The position numbers and the translations under genes are program-made. The notes beneath the pieces were generated by a model that had not been told where the DNA came from, did no database searches, and saw only the letters and a program-made list of their open reading frames with translations. From Histoplasma ohiense (taxonomy: Eukaryota; Ascomycota; Eurotiomycetes; Onygenales; Ajellomycetaceae), in the NCBI GenBank assembly GCA_017607445.1, contig JAEVHH010000001.1, positions 7,440,001 through 7,504,000 of the forward strand: 64,000 bases of DNA. The letters are read 5' to 3'. Every line of letters starts with the position of its first letter. The stretch's first letter is position 1. Positions 1 to 14,108 of this stretch are shown in pieces.

Positions 1-2804
1 CCTTGCGTGGAGGCAGATGGATCAACAAATTTAGAACGCCTCCTAAACTGGGGCCTACAGGGTTGGCTAAGCCTCATCCGTTCGGGGATAGTTGCACATT
101 GATATTTTGTCCCGATCTTTCTTCCTGCTTGCCAGAGTTGAACGTGCCATGCAGTCTCTTTCAATTGTTTCGACTCTCGCGGATATTCCCTTAAATATTA
201 CTTTGAATATGTTTTAAAGGACTTCGTTATCCTCGCTCTTGACTTTCTGTGGCCATTTGCGATGGCGAGGTCTTGGGTTGCCACCCCAATACTCATCTTT
301 CTCTTCATGTGTTTCTCTGCATACGACCTTCGCTGCTCTTTTAGCTTGACATATGCAACATTCTCACTCTTTTAAATGACTTCTTCAATCATGAGGTCAC
401 CTTATTTGCTGAGAATTTGCTGCATTTGAGTGCAAACCAAATTTTCTCTGTAGATATTTCATCAATATGGCGGAAGAAGCAACATATCATGAAACGCAAC
501 CTGTCACTCATGGCATCCCAATGCGATGAAACCGCTGCTTACAGAATCGAAATAGTATGTCAGCCAACTTAATAGTAAGTATGTTCCTTCGTACGCAGCC
601 TGCGTGAGCAGCAAAATTCCTCCTCATATGCAAAGCAAGCAATATATGCATCCAAGCCAACATGGACGACCAGCTCGAATTCAACAGGCAACGAGCGAGC
701 GGTGAAGCATCTATTATAAGCTGACAGTGGAACGCAGGGTTTCATCTTAAGAGCTTTTAGACGGCCCACCGGGCCGGCCCGGTGATTGTGGTTGCATAAT
801 GATAGCAAGAGCTCAAGCTAGGCTTCAACATCATACCCATCTCTGGGGATGGTGACATCCCTTCCTGAGTGGAAATGGAATGTCAGTTCAATTATTAGAA
901 CCATTACATGCTGAGTGAGGGAATCTATTCCATTGAAAAAAAAACAATCCATGCGAGCACATGCTAGAATAACTATTGCCTCAATCAATGGTCTGCTATT
1001 GGTGCACTAGGGGAAACGCCTGGGGCAGGTCTACCTTTGGAGAGCGACAAATGCTGTTCTGAATGCCTTTGAGAATCTACCCTTCCTACTGCGAGGGATT
1101 GAAAGATGAGACAAGGCAGGAGGATATCTTTGAAGCTTACATCAATTCCCCAGAACAAAGGCCGTCTTCCATTGAAATAGTATGGGCTAGCCGCCAGTCA
1201 TTTCGGCGAAGGAGGTGGGAAGAGCGATGTGAGAGAATGTGATCACTTTGATCAAGAAACTGGGGTTGGATTATACAATAGTTGAACGATTAGCACAATG
1301 AACCAGGAGGCAGTCCAGAAAATACAGAGCAGTGGCCTGTATATCGGTCACAAATTGAATCTAATACTGCTTAGCGCCAAATGGAGGTCTTCTCGACAAC
1401 CTCCCCATCAAATTTATTTATCTTCTCATTCATCACTTCGCAATGATAGAGCTTTCATTTTCACACGTAATTCAAGAGAAAGCGGCCGAGCTACATCAGA
1501 GAGATTTTCTCAAAGCGGTGAGTTGCACTCCCCATATTCTGGGAGTTATCAGACAGCTTATGCTATTAGGTCATTGAACTGCTCGTAGCGAATCAAAAGG
1601 AACCGCCTTTGAAGCTATTGTTCCATTAAAGAAGACCTTTGGGAAATCAAGTAAGGGAAATTGGGGCTCTGGTACTGGGGAACATTCAAAAAGATGCATT
1701 GAAATCCAACAAGAAGGAGTAAAAACTAAGGACATGAGGACGTTGAACCCCCTGAGCGGATCTCATTGGCAGTTTCTGTCCGAAATAAATGGATATTGAA
1801 TCACACTCTTGACTCGCTTGTGATGTCAAATTCGAGATGAGGGCCTCGTTAGTCTCGGAAACAAAAAGAAACATTTTTGAAGGTGCGTTGGGTTGGCAAT
1901 TCTCTCCGCCATTGCTCTCTGCTTCCGGCTATCACGTTCCGCTCTCTCCCACTTCCGTCTTTTTCAAAAACATGAATGGGGATATACTTCATGCTCCCAT
2001 CCTTGCCGATGTATCACCTGGCCGTTGAGTTCTGGCCCCGCTAATTGCTGGAAAGACCTATTATTTGAAGATTTTTTATATTTATGATAACAGTGTTAGA
2101 ACAAGTGTTCAGCATCTTATCCTTAATGCAACACGCGGTTCTAAGAACATTTGTCTCCGACAACAAAATATCGGGCAACAAGTGTCTGCTTCCTGCTGGG
2201 ATCAAGCGGAAGCGGCTAATGAGTGTCTGAGAGAGTAATAGTGCTCTTTGTGACATGGACGAGTCGTACTGTGAGACGGACAAAAACATGCAAACTGCTT
2301 TATAAGTGTTGGCCACAATGTTAAACATCACTGGCTTGAATCACCTGAGTGTGGGAATAACCTACAATTGTGCCTCGGATTTCCCTATTCTTGGCATGCA
2401 GTTGCAGATGTTGGAATCTGGCGCAAACAAGTCAATAATCAAAAATTATACGTTCATCCTCAATACTATTGGTCGGAGCTGTCTTGCGGAATGAGCCGGT
2501 CGGATCTGGAAGGACCCCATCTTGAGGATTGATCCTTTTGGCGCAGTGGGAAAACCCCGTTTTACATCCTTTGGCCCATCAATTTTAACAAGAAGCCGTT
2601 CAGACACATACCTGCAACGAGGCAACTCCAACACACCGCAGGGAATATATAATGTCCGCCGCGCTCCCACGTTATGTTCATTACTCCATCTTCCCATTTC
2701 TATTTTACAAGCAAATGCGACTTTAAGCAGCTTCGTTTTGCACATCCCCCACTCGCAGTCCCCATTCATAGACTAGGCGTGATTGGACATAGGACTCATT
2801 CACA
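1..2804. other. Intergenic/upstream region, no supportable gene
   Basis: No reading frame here exceeds about 107 codons and none resembles a known protein. The sequence is of mixed composition without long tandem repeats. A perfect 14-bp GC palindrome lies at 769-782. The last few hundred bases must contain the promoter and 5' leader of the F-box gene that starts at 2805. I see no tRNA or transposon coding remnant. Confidence 0.5.
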
Positions 2805-3563
2805 ATGAGTCTCATCTCCAAACTGCCGACAGAACTGGTGGAAGAAATTGCTCGGCATATGGACAAATGTGTTCTGAAAAATTTCGGGAGCGTTTGCTGG
2901 AGATTCCGCTCCATTGTCGAACCGAGATTATACGAAGCGATCCGCTTGAACGACCCGGAAACATCTTACCGTGAGGTATTGAAATTGCTGATAGCCATCG
3001 ATAAACGGCCCCGGATGGTTTCTCGCACGGAAGCAGTAACCATATCCGAGCGATACGAAGACGCAGATGAGAGTGAGCTTGTTAAAGCTGCTAAATTGGA
3101 TCCGAAGGTCACCATGAATGAAGTTATCTCACTCTTGCTGTCCAAATTACCCATTCTCCACTCCTTTTATTTCTATTCTCGCCTATATTTAGGTCTTCCC
3201 GGATGTGACTTGGCCGGACCTCCTCTCAACTTCTCCCACCTAAAAAAGATTGTAAACCTTCGGTTGCCATGGTTTTCTCTGTCCCAATACCTATCTTCAA
3301 CACCAGTTTTACCTCCGACGCTAGCACGCCTCGAGGTGGAAGGATATTGTCGGATCGAGGAGGAAAAAATGGAAAGAATGCTGATCGATTGTGTCCAACG
3401 GAAGTCTGTTGAGGGCCCAGGCGCAGGTGGACTGAAAGTCATCGCCATCAGCTATCTGGTGCATGGACTGGAGCTGAAAACTATCTGCAAAAATAAATGG
3501 GTGTCGCTGGAACAGTGTTGGGATCCTTACATACATTCTGACAAAGAATTGTTCGGTCGTTGA
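2805..3563 (+). CDS. Short F-box domain protein
   Basis: This intronless frame encodes 252 residues. The N-terminus (about residues 5-45) has the F-box pattern: LPTELVEEIARHM, then a hydrophobic stretch ending in the conserved VCWRFRSIV motif. F-box proteins bind Skp1 and bring substrates to SCF ubiquitin ligases; here the substrate cannot be predicted. The remainder (46-252) has scattered Leu-rich segments but no recognisable WD40 or LRR array. Fungal F-box proteins of this style are often 350-600 residues, so this one is short and could be C-terminally reduced, although it ends in an ordinary TGA. The ATG at 2805 places the F-box immediately at the N-terminus, as is usual. It has no co-oriented close neighbour. 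Confidence 0.75.
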   Translation: MSLISKLPTELVEEIARHMDKCVLKNFGSVCWRFRSIVEPRLYEAIRLNDPETSYREVLKLLIAIDKRPRMVSRTEAVTISERYEDADESELVKAAKLDPKVTMNEVISLLLSKLPILHSFYFYSRLYLGLPGCDLAGPPLNFSHLKKIVNLRLPWFSLSQYLSSTPVLPPTLARLEVEGYCRIEEEKMERMLIDCVQRKSVEGPGAGGLKVIAISYLVHGLELKTICKNKWVSLEQCWDPYIHSDKELFGR

Positions 3564-5880
3564 ACCTTGGGCTTTTAACGTAGATAACTTCTAAGTTATT
3601 ATAATATTAGTTTAATTTGGCAATCCAACACCCTTGCCAGCTTCTTCTACAAAATCTATGAGTGGTGGTAGCATTCGACAAATCTGTAAACTCGTCAACC
3701 CCATCCGGGGATGGAATTTTGGCGCCCAAAGGAGCTTTAGGGAAAATTATAAAATAGCCAAGAAAAGAAAAATGAAAAGAAAAGAAAAGAAAAATGAAAA
3801 AAAAAAAAGAATCTGTCACGATAGGAAATCTAGCTAACCTATTGTAGCCGATCCCACACCTCAATGGGGAAATAGCGGACCTTCTTCGAAATAGGTGAAC
3901 CTGGGAAACAGTCACGATCGAATTCGTCATGCAAATGTATATACATGTATGTACTGTAAAGCATCCGCGACCCTTCGGATGGGATGAGTCTTCAGCCAGT
4001 TCCATCTTTGGCGGTTCTCCCGATCTCTTGTTCACATACTGCACCAAAACCAACCTGGAACAACCCTTGATATGAGAATACCAAAAAAAAAGACATCACG
4101 AAGAAGGAGGAAGCCCAATGAATGCAATTGGCATAAAATATGACCTTCAATCGTAGCTTGAAACCCCCTTGCTCGTCAGCAAGAATAGTACTGGTATCTG
4201 CCGCTCACATTGATGTCATTCGTGCGTTGTTGCGACATGTACCCAAGGCCAAGCTGATAAAAGTCGGTTTCCAAGCATTAGCTACTTCGAACTGAGTTGT
4301 ATTAACTTAGCACAAGTTCATTATTTTCTCGGCTGTGGTGGACAAAGGAAGTATAAAATTAAAAACTTTTACCACTAGTTAAAAGGAGAATTCCCCCAAT
4401 TACCAATGTCTTAAGTTCACAATTTCATGCCTTGAAGTTTCACAGAAAGTCTCCAGAAGACAATAAGAGCTGTGCATGAAATACTAGTACCTCACACTAA
4501 TGCGGATATAATCTGGGCGTTGTGTATAAATAGATCAGGATGCACCCGCATACTGCGAACCTTGAATTCAGAACAGACTCAAGGTGACCAGGCCCTATTC
4601 CACATTAGGAATACTCCTAGTTTCAATTTTGGAAATCACCTGGGAGTTTCTTCGGAATCATCCCCTGGCTGAGATATATTCAGACAGAAGTGTGCTATTT
4701 TCCCCTGCGTCATTTTGGTTTATCCGCCGCTTCTGAATCGCCGTTTGTGTGCCCATTGAACAGGAAATGTTTTAGGGGGGGCCATTCGGAATTGAGTTTT
4801 AAGTCAGGCTGCGGGATTGGCCTGACCAGTCCCCACCGTTCCCTGGATCGCTGCCAAACCTTCAGCGCACGGATGATGATGATAATAATAATTAAATGGG
4901 CGTGGTCCCCCCGCAGCATCAAGTAGATTGTTTGAAGGAATCTCGGTTTGTTCCTGGCTGTAAGACGGGCGCATTGCGCCAGCTCCTTGGTCAAAGGAGG
5001 TATACGAGGTTCTTGGCGAGGGCACGCAACAGGCATACACGGGGAGTGTGGAGCTTGCTCAAGCGAAGTTTGTGCACCTCGTACTTCCCATGAGGGAAAA
5101 CTTTCCAAGAGGATCAGCAATCAACAATTAACATCATGCTGAGACTTACTGATAAAAATTGGGCCTCCGCAGGCCTTACCAGGCGTGGTTCCGAGTCGTA
5201 TGAAGCAAGTCTCCAGGACTCCAGCATCACACCGGACCACTCCAGTGGAATAGGCTATCTAAGTCCCTGGACTGTACAGAGTAGCCGCCGGGCGAGTCCA
5301 CGGATGTTCCCAGTAACGTGACTTACCGTCCCCCTCTCAGCCTCATCCCGATCTCACCCAAACGCTGAAACGCCAAAACCTTCGATCAACTTCACCTCCA
5401 GGCTCCAGCTCCAACTTCGCCTCTCCCTTGATCGAGATCTTTGGCGTGTCTCTCCTTTGCCCACGGCTGGGGGGTGCTTGGTTCGTCTTTCTCCTGTTTT
5501 GTCTTGCTCGTTCTTGTTGTGTTTCCCCTCCCCGCCACTGTCATGCCCTAACGATCCCGCACATCCTGAAGTCAACCATCTTATTATTACTCGCCCCTTT
5601 TTATCCTTGTGCATACCGCTGTCAGCAACCTCACTCCGAGTTATATTTAGATCTACTGCTTTGATCGCTGCCACCGTGTCAAACATTTCAAGTTTTTTTC
5701 TTTGCGACCCTCCGCCCCACTAATCATCAAGCACCACTGCGACTCAACCAGGCCCTAGTTCTTTAGACTACTCGGCGGCCTTTACGGTGAAACAAACTTC
5801 CGCCAAAGAAGTCCTTCCCCGAGGGTGTGCGGAAACGCAACTTTCCCCTTTCTCAGTGACGTCCATGTCCTCCCGGACTC
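3564..5880. other. Intergenic region upstream of the polyQ protein
   Basis: A purine-rich A/G stretch lies near 3755-3810. The segment from about 5330 to 5720 is strongly C/T-rich on the plus strand, as is common in fungal promoters and 5' leaders, and probably serves the gene starting at 5881. A short (ATG/ATA)-type tract occurs at 4872-4894. Frames of up to 148 codons occur but show no family resemblance. Confidence 0.45.
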
Positions 5881-5964
5881 ATGCAATTCTTTCATAAAAA
5901 TAAATCTCAGGCGTCACTAGTTGGTACTGTCGACAACTGGGCTAATCACCCGCCACCGCCGCAT

Positions 5965-6000
<36 letters not shown>

Positions 6001-8708
6001 CAACAACAACAAGATCACCATCTTCAAAACCAACATCATCTCCGCCACCAACCCGTGGGCGAATCGCTCGACTATAACAGTGAATCCCAATCCCAGCGGT
6101 ATTCTTATGTTGATAACGAGGCATACGACCAAGGCTACGCTCACTCTCACGCTGCCCACACAGTTCAGCATACTTCCAATTATCACAATCTGCATCCGAA
6201 TGACCCAAATTTCATCCCTGGACTAGCTATCACCTCCTATTCACCAATTGTTTCCCTGCCTTCTCCAAATTACTCTCGACGACCGACGCTGAATCTGATT
6301 CCATCCGCTGCAAGTGGATTTTATTCTCCCGATACCTCCACAAACCCCGAAGTCAGCTCCTCCGATTTGTCGTGGACCCCTCATAGCCCTGAGACATCTC
6401 CTCCCCTAGAATCCCTTCCGAAGAAGTCGAGAAGAAGTATTTTCGGCTTTTCATCTCCCAAGGACTCTGCGACACCTGCGCCCAAAGTGTTGGGTCGAAA
6501 CCTCTCTGTGCGAAAGAAGGATAAAGCACAGACAAGTGGGCCGCAAATCACTCCAGACAGGCAATCTGTTGAGCCCACTCCGGAGTTGTTTGAAGAGCCG
6601 GCAGCTGGAACCCGTATACCACTCTCGAAAAAGCCCCCACAACCATATATCCAGCAGCAGCATTTCTCTTACCCTTCTACAACCGCCAATCGATCATCTT
6701 CTCACGTTGAAACTCAGTCATTCGACCAGCGTCCAGAAAATCGTTTTGTTCAACGTGTGAATACTGATCCACTGTCCAGCCAAGAATCCATCTACACGCA
6801 ACGAGAATCTAGCGACTCGTTCCAAGCGAACCCATTCTCAGAAGTCCAGCAGTCTGCACCTCGCAACCCTCAGTTCCATATTAGCTATCCAACACGACGT
6901 GACTCGATTGCTGTCTTTACGGAGCCAACTCTCGAGCCACCCCATTATTCTTCTCAGTCAGAATCCCTCCTTACCGCTCGACCATCCTCACAGCAGTCTG
7001 GAGGCCCGCCGCCCTCCCCGCTCCACCAATATCAAACTACTGAACCAAGCCAACAGAAACCGTCCTTCCAACAGAACGCCCAGCCATCCGCCGGGCTTGC
7101 TCAAACTCAGGGCAGCATGCCGCCGGACAGACAAACGGGATTGCGGCAGCAGGTTGACTCTACTCCTCAGCATGGAGGGCAAGGTCGAGAGGGCATAGGC
7201 AGTGGCCAATCCCAATATCCACCAAATCTAGCCCAGGGCGGGAGCTTCAAAGGGAACCATTCTCAGCAAAGCCTGGGAGACCAAGATCGGCAAACACCAC
7301 CGCCAGCTAATAATAATAATAATAGTAATAAAGGCCGCGAAGACCACTCAGAAGCAGAAGTCCGTGCGTTGGTGCAAAAACACGAGGAACTCCGTACGTG
7401 GCCTTTGTGGGGGGTTATAATTTTAAATATTATCCAAAAACCCCCTTTTCCTTACTTATTAGCTTTGCTGACCATTCCTTTATAGAAGCCAAATATCTGA
7501 AAGTTAAAAAGTATTATTTTGAGAAGGATGCTCAGGTTCAACTACTCCAGAATACAGTTGCTCATCAGCGGATGGCTACATCTCGCACGGTCCTTGATGA
7601 CAGCGAATATATGACACGATTCTCCCGGCTGGATGGCGCAATCAACAATCTTTCTTTCAACATTCGCAAGGAGTGGAGGAGCATTCCGATTTGGCTCCAA
7701 GGCTTCGTTAACGAAGATGCTGTTGCTGTCGGCACCAAGGAAATGACGGCAGCTGGACGTGCATATGTTAGTCGATGGCTGGTCGATGAAATATTTGACC
7801 GGCTTTTCCATCCGGGCCTGGAGCTGAATCTCTCCCGCACGTTAAAAATGATTGAGCACAATGTACGGCGCGGGGCTAAAATAGCCTCCGAGGAGGATAG
7901 AGATAACCATCTTTCCAAGTTGTCAGCCTGGCGCAGGACCACGTTGGATGGATTGGGTGAGATATTGCAGAGCCGGGCCGCGGAGGAGAATAGATCGCAG
8001 TTAATCAAAAACCTCGTCGAGAAGCTCACGGCGTCCTTGGAAATGCATTTAAAAACCCCACCGCCACCAGGCCTCGAGAACGGTGTCTCCATGATCGTTG
8101 AGCTTGCCGTTGGCATCTCTGCAAACATCCCCTTTGAATCGAGAGAGATCGCGATAGAGTACTTCCTCCCCGGCTCTCCGATATCAGATACCTACATGAA
8201 ATTAGAGGTATCACTTCCTCCACTAGTCGGGCTACCCGAGCCTCAATCTGCTGTCGATCGAATAGAACAAGGTTCCCCGACGAAAGGCATGAAAGCCACT
8301 GTTGCAGCAGAGAGTTCTTCCCCGCTGGAGGTGGACAGGGACAACGGGAAGGACTCCTCGTCCTCCTCCACCGCCCAATCTGGCCAATCACCCGTGCCGC
8401 CTGCACAGCCCAAGGAGCCAAGGAAGAAATCGGTATTTGGGTCGCTGATGAGCAAAAAGCCGCATTCCAGCAGTTCCGGAGGTGCGGCCCAGGGACAATC
8501 CGAGCAACAAGCTCGACCTGCCTCTGCTCTCACGCGTGAAAAGGAGCGGGAGGAGGCGGAGTTTAGAGAAGGTGACAATGGCACCAATGCGAACGCCGGA
8601 ACTAATCAAAACAGCCGTATTAGATTTGCGGCGTTTGTTGCTGTGGAAGTGAGGAGCAAGGGAGTAGGCAATGTTATTGTCCATGCACCCGTCTATGGAG
8701 TAATGTGA
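5881..8708 (+). CDS. Large conserved fungal protein of unknown function, polyglutamine N-terminus
   Basis: Two exons, 5881-7393 and 7486-8708, are joined across a 92-nt GTACGT...TATAG intron. The predicted protein has 911 residues. Residues from about 29 to 46 are polyglutamine encoded by CAG then CAA codons. Residues 50-490 are disordered, rich in Ser, Pro and Gln. A helical, charged segment starts at about 490 (EVRALVQKHEEL) and crosses the splice junction into an ordered region with SIPIWLQGFVNEDA and SRTLKMIEHNVRR; this part looks conserved and globular. The tail is again Ser/Pro/Lys-rich with two KKS-phosphosite-like patches. I recognise the fold type only as a fungal conserved protein and assign no function. 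The ATG follows a long pyrimidine-rich leader. The splice is inferred from phase and from the uninterrupted helix it creates. Confidence 0.8.
5965..6012 (+). repeat. CAG/CAA trinucleotide repeat (polyQ)
   Basis: A run of CAG units followed by CAA units lies in frame in the 911-residue protein gene and encodes roughly 17 glutamines. Opposite-strand and shifted frames give apparent poly-Leu, poly-Ser or poly-Ala proteins, which are artefacts. Confidence 0.9.
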
Positions 8709-9907
8709 TCCACTGCCTTGCCATCCTTTTTTTTTTTTTTTTCTTCCTTGATGGATCCGGGTTAACGCCCCCTTCTGTTTTGCCTTTGGGCTATTTTTGT
8801 TTGAATTTTGGTTTGGCTTTGATTTTTTTTTTTTTTATTTTTTTTATTTTTCTGGTGCGTAGATGTTGGAAAGTGTCGACGATTAGTCGTAGTCCAATAT
8901 GCCCAACAGTTCTTCTATATTTTTCCATTTGGAACCGGTCAATAAATAAATACTCTTTTGGTTTTCATTTTTCGGTTGTGAAAACGTACTAGAAAACATA
9001 TGAATGAACGAATCCACTTAACGCAGCGTGCCCTGTCCCCTTGATTTCCGTGTATCCGCATTCCCGTTTCCCCGCCTTTATTCTCCTCCAAAGGGTATTT
9101 TTATCTTCCTGATCGAGACTTGTTGATTCTTTGAAACTCAATATCTTGGATGGGCCCCTTTACTCTGTCATATTTCTTCAAGTTCTCTTCTCTCTGCCAT
9201 ATTTTTCCCGCTTGAAAGGGAACGGAAACTCCAGCACGAGATGGGACGGTATGAGATAACTTCGTTGGCCCTGTATTTTTCTCTATATACATCGCTTCTT
9301 CAGTATGATTTCTTTCTTTTTTTTGTTCAACAGCACATCGTGAGGCCATATAGTTTTTGACGGAAAACCCGCCTCTTGAGATTCTCGTTATCATTCTTTG
9401 CTACTTCATTGTTATGACGATAACCCCTTCGGCCTCAACGATGAAGATTTCTTTTTCGTTTCTTTAACCCTTATTTCTCTTTCCTACTAGATTGGTGTAG
9501 CAGATGCTTTCCCCAAGATGCGCTCGCCCCTGTTGGCTTTTGCAGTTTTGCTAGAATTACGTTATAACCCCGAGCGAGGAGGAACGCATTTTTAAAAGAA
9601 GCGAAGAGTGCAGAGGAGCAATACAAGTCCTCCTATCTTATCTACCAGGCTACAGTAGTTGCTAGGCCAGAACTAGTTAGTCAAACTTATGTAATCCCCA
9701 AGCGAGCCCGCGCCAAGTCTCGGCCCGCACTAGTCTGTTTACGGCTAGATGAGGATTTTCGATCCCACAACAGCAGACATTCAACGCAGAACTACATCCT
9801 CGTCCTGTCTCGAAACCATCTCGCCAACTCTCTCTTCCCGACAACCCCCTCTCCCTTCTAGCCAAGCGACGATATACCCGCCTCGTGCGCTTCATATATC
9901 GCCCATC
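8709..9907. other. Intergenic region with T-rich tracts; S18 promoter
   Basis: Immediately after the stop at 8708 there are T-runs (8729-8743 and about 8822-8850), which probably fall in the 3' UTR of the upstream gene. The segment 9400-9907 is C/T-rich and should hold the promoter of the ribosomal protein gene. No gene is visible. Confidence 0.5.
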
Positions 9908-10847
9908 ATGTGTACGTATTGGCCCCGTTTCACCTGCCTGCACGACGAGGTTTGCTGAATTCAGGATTTCTTTCTATCGAACAGCGCTCGTGACCGGCGA
10001 GAAGACGAACTTCCAGTTCATCCTTCGTCTTCTTAACACCAACGTCGATGGCAAGCAGAAGATCATGTACGCCTTGACGAAGATCAAGGGTGTTGGTCGC
10101 CGGTATTCCAATCTGGTTTGTAAGAAGGCGGATGTTGATTTGAACAAGCGGTGGGTTTTCTTCTTTTTTTTATGTTCCCTCTTTCCTTTCTCTGCTATTG
10201 TTGTGGGATTGGGATTGGGATTGGGCTGGTCTGTTTCCATGGGGATTTTTTCTCTTCGATGGAAGATGCGAATTAGGATGTTGGTTTGGAATATGGAAAT
10301 TTGATGCGGGATTAGAATTGGGTGGGAACAACAAAGATTCAGGACGGGAAGAGAAGACCAGAATGTCGATACACCATGACCATCCGAAGACGCACCACCG
10401 TTGGAAAGACCTCCATCTTTCCACCAGTCCGCCTAATTCCACCAAAAAACCCCCTCCGAAACCCCCATACCCATATTTCCCTTTACCCCCTGCTTGATTT
10501 CTTCTTAAGTAACCATAAACTAACATGGAAAACCCAAACCCCACAACAGCGCCGGAGAAATCACCTCCGAAGAACTCGAGCGCATCGTCACCATCATCCA
10601 GAACCCCACCCAATACAAAATCCCCACTTGGTTCCTCAACAGACAGCGCGACATCACCGATGGCAAGGACTCGCAGGTCCTCGCTAACCAGATGGAGTCC
10701 AAGCTGCGCGAGGATCTCGAGCGCCTGAAGAAGATCCGCGCCCATCGTGGTCTGCGTCACTACTGGGGTCTCAGAGTCCGTGGCCAGCATACCAAGACCA
10801 CCGGCCGGAGAGGGCGGACTGTTGGTGTCAGCAAGAAGAAGGGTTAA
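9908..10847 (+). CDS. RPS18: 40S ribosomal protein S18 (uS13 family)
   Basis: Three exons, 9908-9911, 9985-10150 and 10550-10847, encode 155 residues. The first coding exon is just ATG plus T. Splicing at GTACGT...AACAG creates MSLVTGEK, the conserved start. The body contains KIKGVGRRYSNLV, the helix-two-turn-helix part of uS13. Exon 3 carries TWFLNRQRDI, then the basic tail with RAHRGLRHYWGLRVRGQHT, ending in GVSKKKG. The protein sits in the head of the small subunit and contacts the large subunit and the P-site tRNA region. Length matches fungal S18 (about 146-156). The second intron is long (399 nt), begins GTGGGT and has a CTAAC branch point near 10518. The only plausible alternative is the naming (S13 in bacterial nomenclature). 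Confidence 0.97.
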
Positions 10848-11407
10848 ACGGGGTGTATGTTTGTTTTTGTTTTTTTTTTTTTTTGTTTGTTTGTTTTACA
10901 CTTTTGTCTGGTGTCCGCTTTGTATTTCGCTTGTTTCTTTTTATTTTTCGTGGTTGGTTTGGTTTTTTGCCGGGTTGTGGAGGAGAGCGTGTGTGGGAAT
11001 GGGAATGTTTTATGACAAGGGGTAGTAGGGGGCGCGGACAATTAAGAAAACCTGTTACGGCAACGTCATGGACTCTCTTATCTGCGTTCCCTGTTGATGC
11101 GGCCCATCTTGCTTGCTAGGCTCCCATGCGAATGAAAAATTGGGTTGGGGGGCCCCGGATTCCCTGGAGTAAATGAATGGAAAGAAAGAACCCAATGAAA
11201 AATTATACAACAATGCCATCAGGGGAAATTAAAAAGAAAGAAAGAAAGGGGGAAAAAATCACTTGTATGACTCCTCTGATTTTTTTTCATCCATCCATCG
11301 ACTTTTGCTTTTATCCTCCGTGTCCCTTCATCTTCGATGCTATGTATGGTCCGTTCTTAATCGTATGAACGGGTCCGGGGATACCGTAGGTGATAGATAT
11401 TATCTCA

Positions 11408-11430
11408 GAAGAAGAAGAAGAAGAAGAAGG
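11408..11430 (+). repeat. (GAA)n microsatellite
   Basis: About seven to eight GAA units are followed by four GAT units. It lies downstream of the S18 gene, probably outside its coding and immediate 3' UTR. Confidence 0.85.
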
Positions 11431-11701
11431 TGATGATGATGATATATACAATAAAGACGAACCCCATTTTTTGTAATGTCAAACACAGTCTACAGAGAAC
11501 TTGACTGGCCTCTCCCTCCCTTCTGGTTAGTACTTATGTTCCAACCCCCTCTACTTCGCTCAAGCGACGTGGAATGGGCACGCGTACTAATATTAATACA
11601 TATATATAACTATACATACATACACACACATATGAATGAAATAGCAATGAAATCCAAAACGGAGTAAATACGTGCATTACGATGGAGGCTGGATATATAA
11701 C

Positions 11702-11726
11702 TATATATATATATATATATATATAT
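11702..11726. repeat. (TA)n microsatellite
   Basis: About twelve uninterrupted TA units, in a spacer that also carries irregular TA/CA-rich sequence at 11590-11630. Confidence 0.9.
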
Positions 11727-11990
11727 GCCCAAAGGCAGAAGGAAATGAAGTTCATACTTGCCAGTTTCCGCCAAAAACACACTGGCAAAATTTAAGAATT
11801 TCTTTTGCCTGGCTCAGCAGCGTTTACTAGTTATACTAAACAACTTGACATGTCTACCATAGATATTTTATACCTGTTGCTATTTCCTCTAGTTAGAGTG
11901 TACATTACATGAGTAGTCAGGCGAATGCATTGCCTCTTTCTTTTCTTGTGTGAGTGACTAGAACTGAAGGAAATTGTAATCATGAAACCG

Positions 11991-12016
11991 AGAGAGAGAG
12001 AGAGAGAGAGAGAGAG
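11991..12016. repeat. (GA)n microsatellite
   Basis: Thirteen GA units without interruption, about 290 bp beyond the 3' end of carboxypeptidase Y. Confidence 0.9.
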
Positions 12017-12305
12017 CTGTGTGGTTGTGAATAAAGAAAAGAAACCCCCAGAAAATCAGTTTGCAAGTCGAACACAAATAATCAATAACTGCAAATTAAA
12101 CAAACCCCCTTCAAATGAAAAAGTCAAGATTAACACCCCATGAGATGTTTCCCGGAAGTATCGTCGTGGATACTATCAAATATAATATACCTCGTAAAAT
12201 AAAAGCTCACATAAATGACGGGAAGCTTCGGGTGCCCACTTCGACTGCCCACTCCTAAAGACTCTAGATGTAGCTAACGTTATGAAATGAATAGAATGGG
12301 AACTT

Positions 12306-14108
<1,803 letters not shown>

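Larger units (their letters stand above)
10848..12305. other. Convergent intergenic region with microsatellites
   Basis: This is the tail-to-tail spacer between S18 and carboxypeptidase Y. It contains a T-run just after the S18 stop, (GAA)n at about 11408-11430, (TA)n at 11702-11726 and (GA)n at 11991-12016. Short frames here are low-complexity artefacts. Confidence 0.6.

Noticed and set aside
5917..6226. Poly-Leu, poly-Val/Ala and poly-Ser/Asn frames around the CAG repeat
   Set aside because: They are other-frame readings of the in-frame polyglutamine tract.
10151..10549. snoRNA in the long second intron of RPS18
   Set aside because: I looked for C (RUGAUGA) and D (CUGA) boxes in plausible spacing and did not find them; only a GGGATT repeat stands out. 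A snoRNA search tool would be needed to exclude an H/ACA type.
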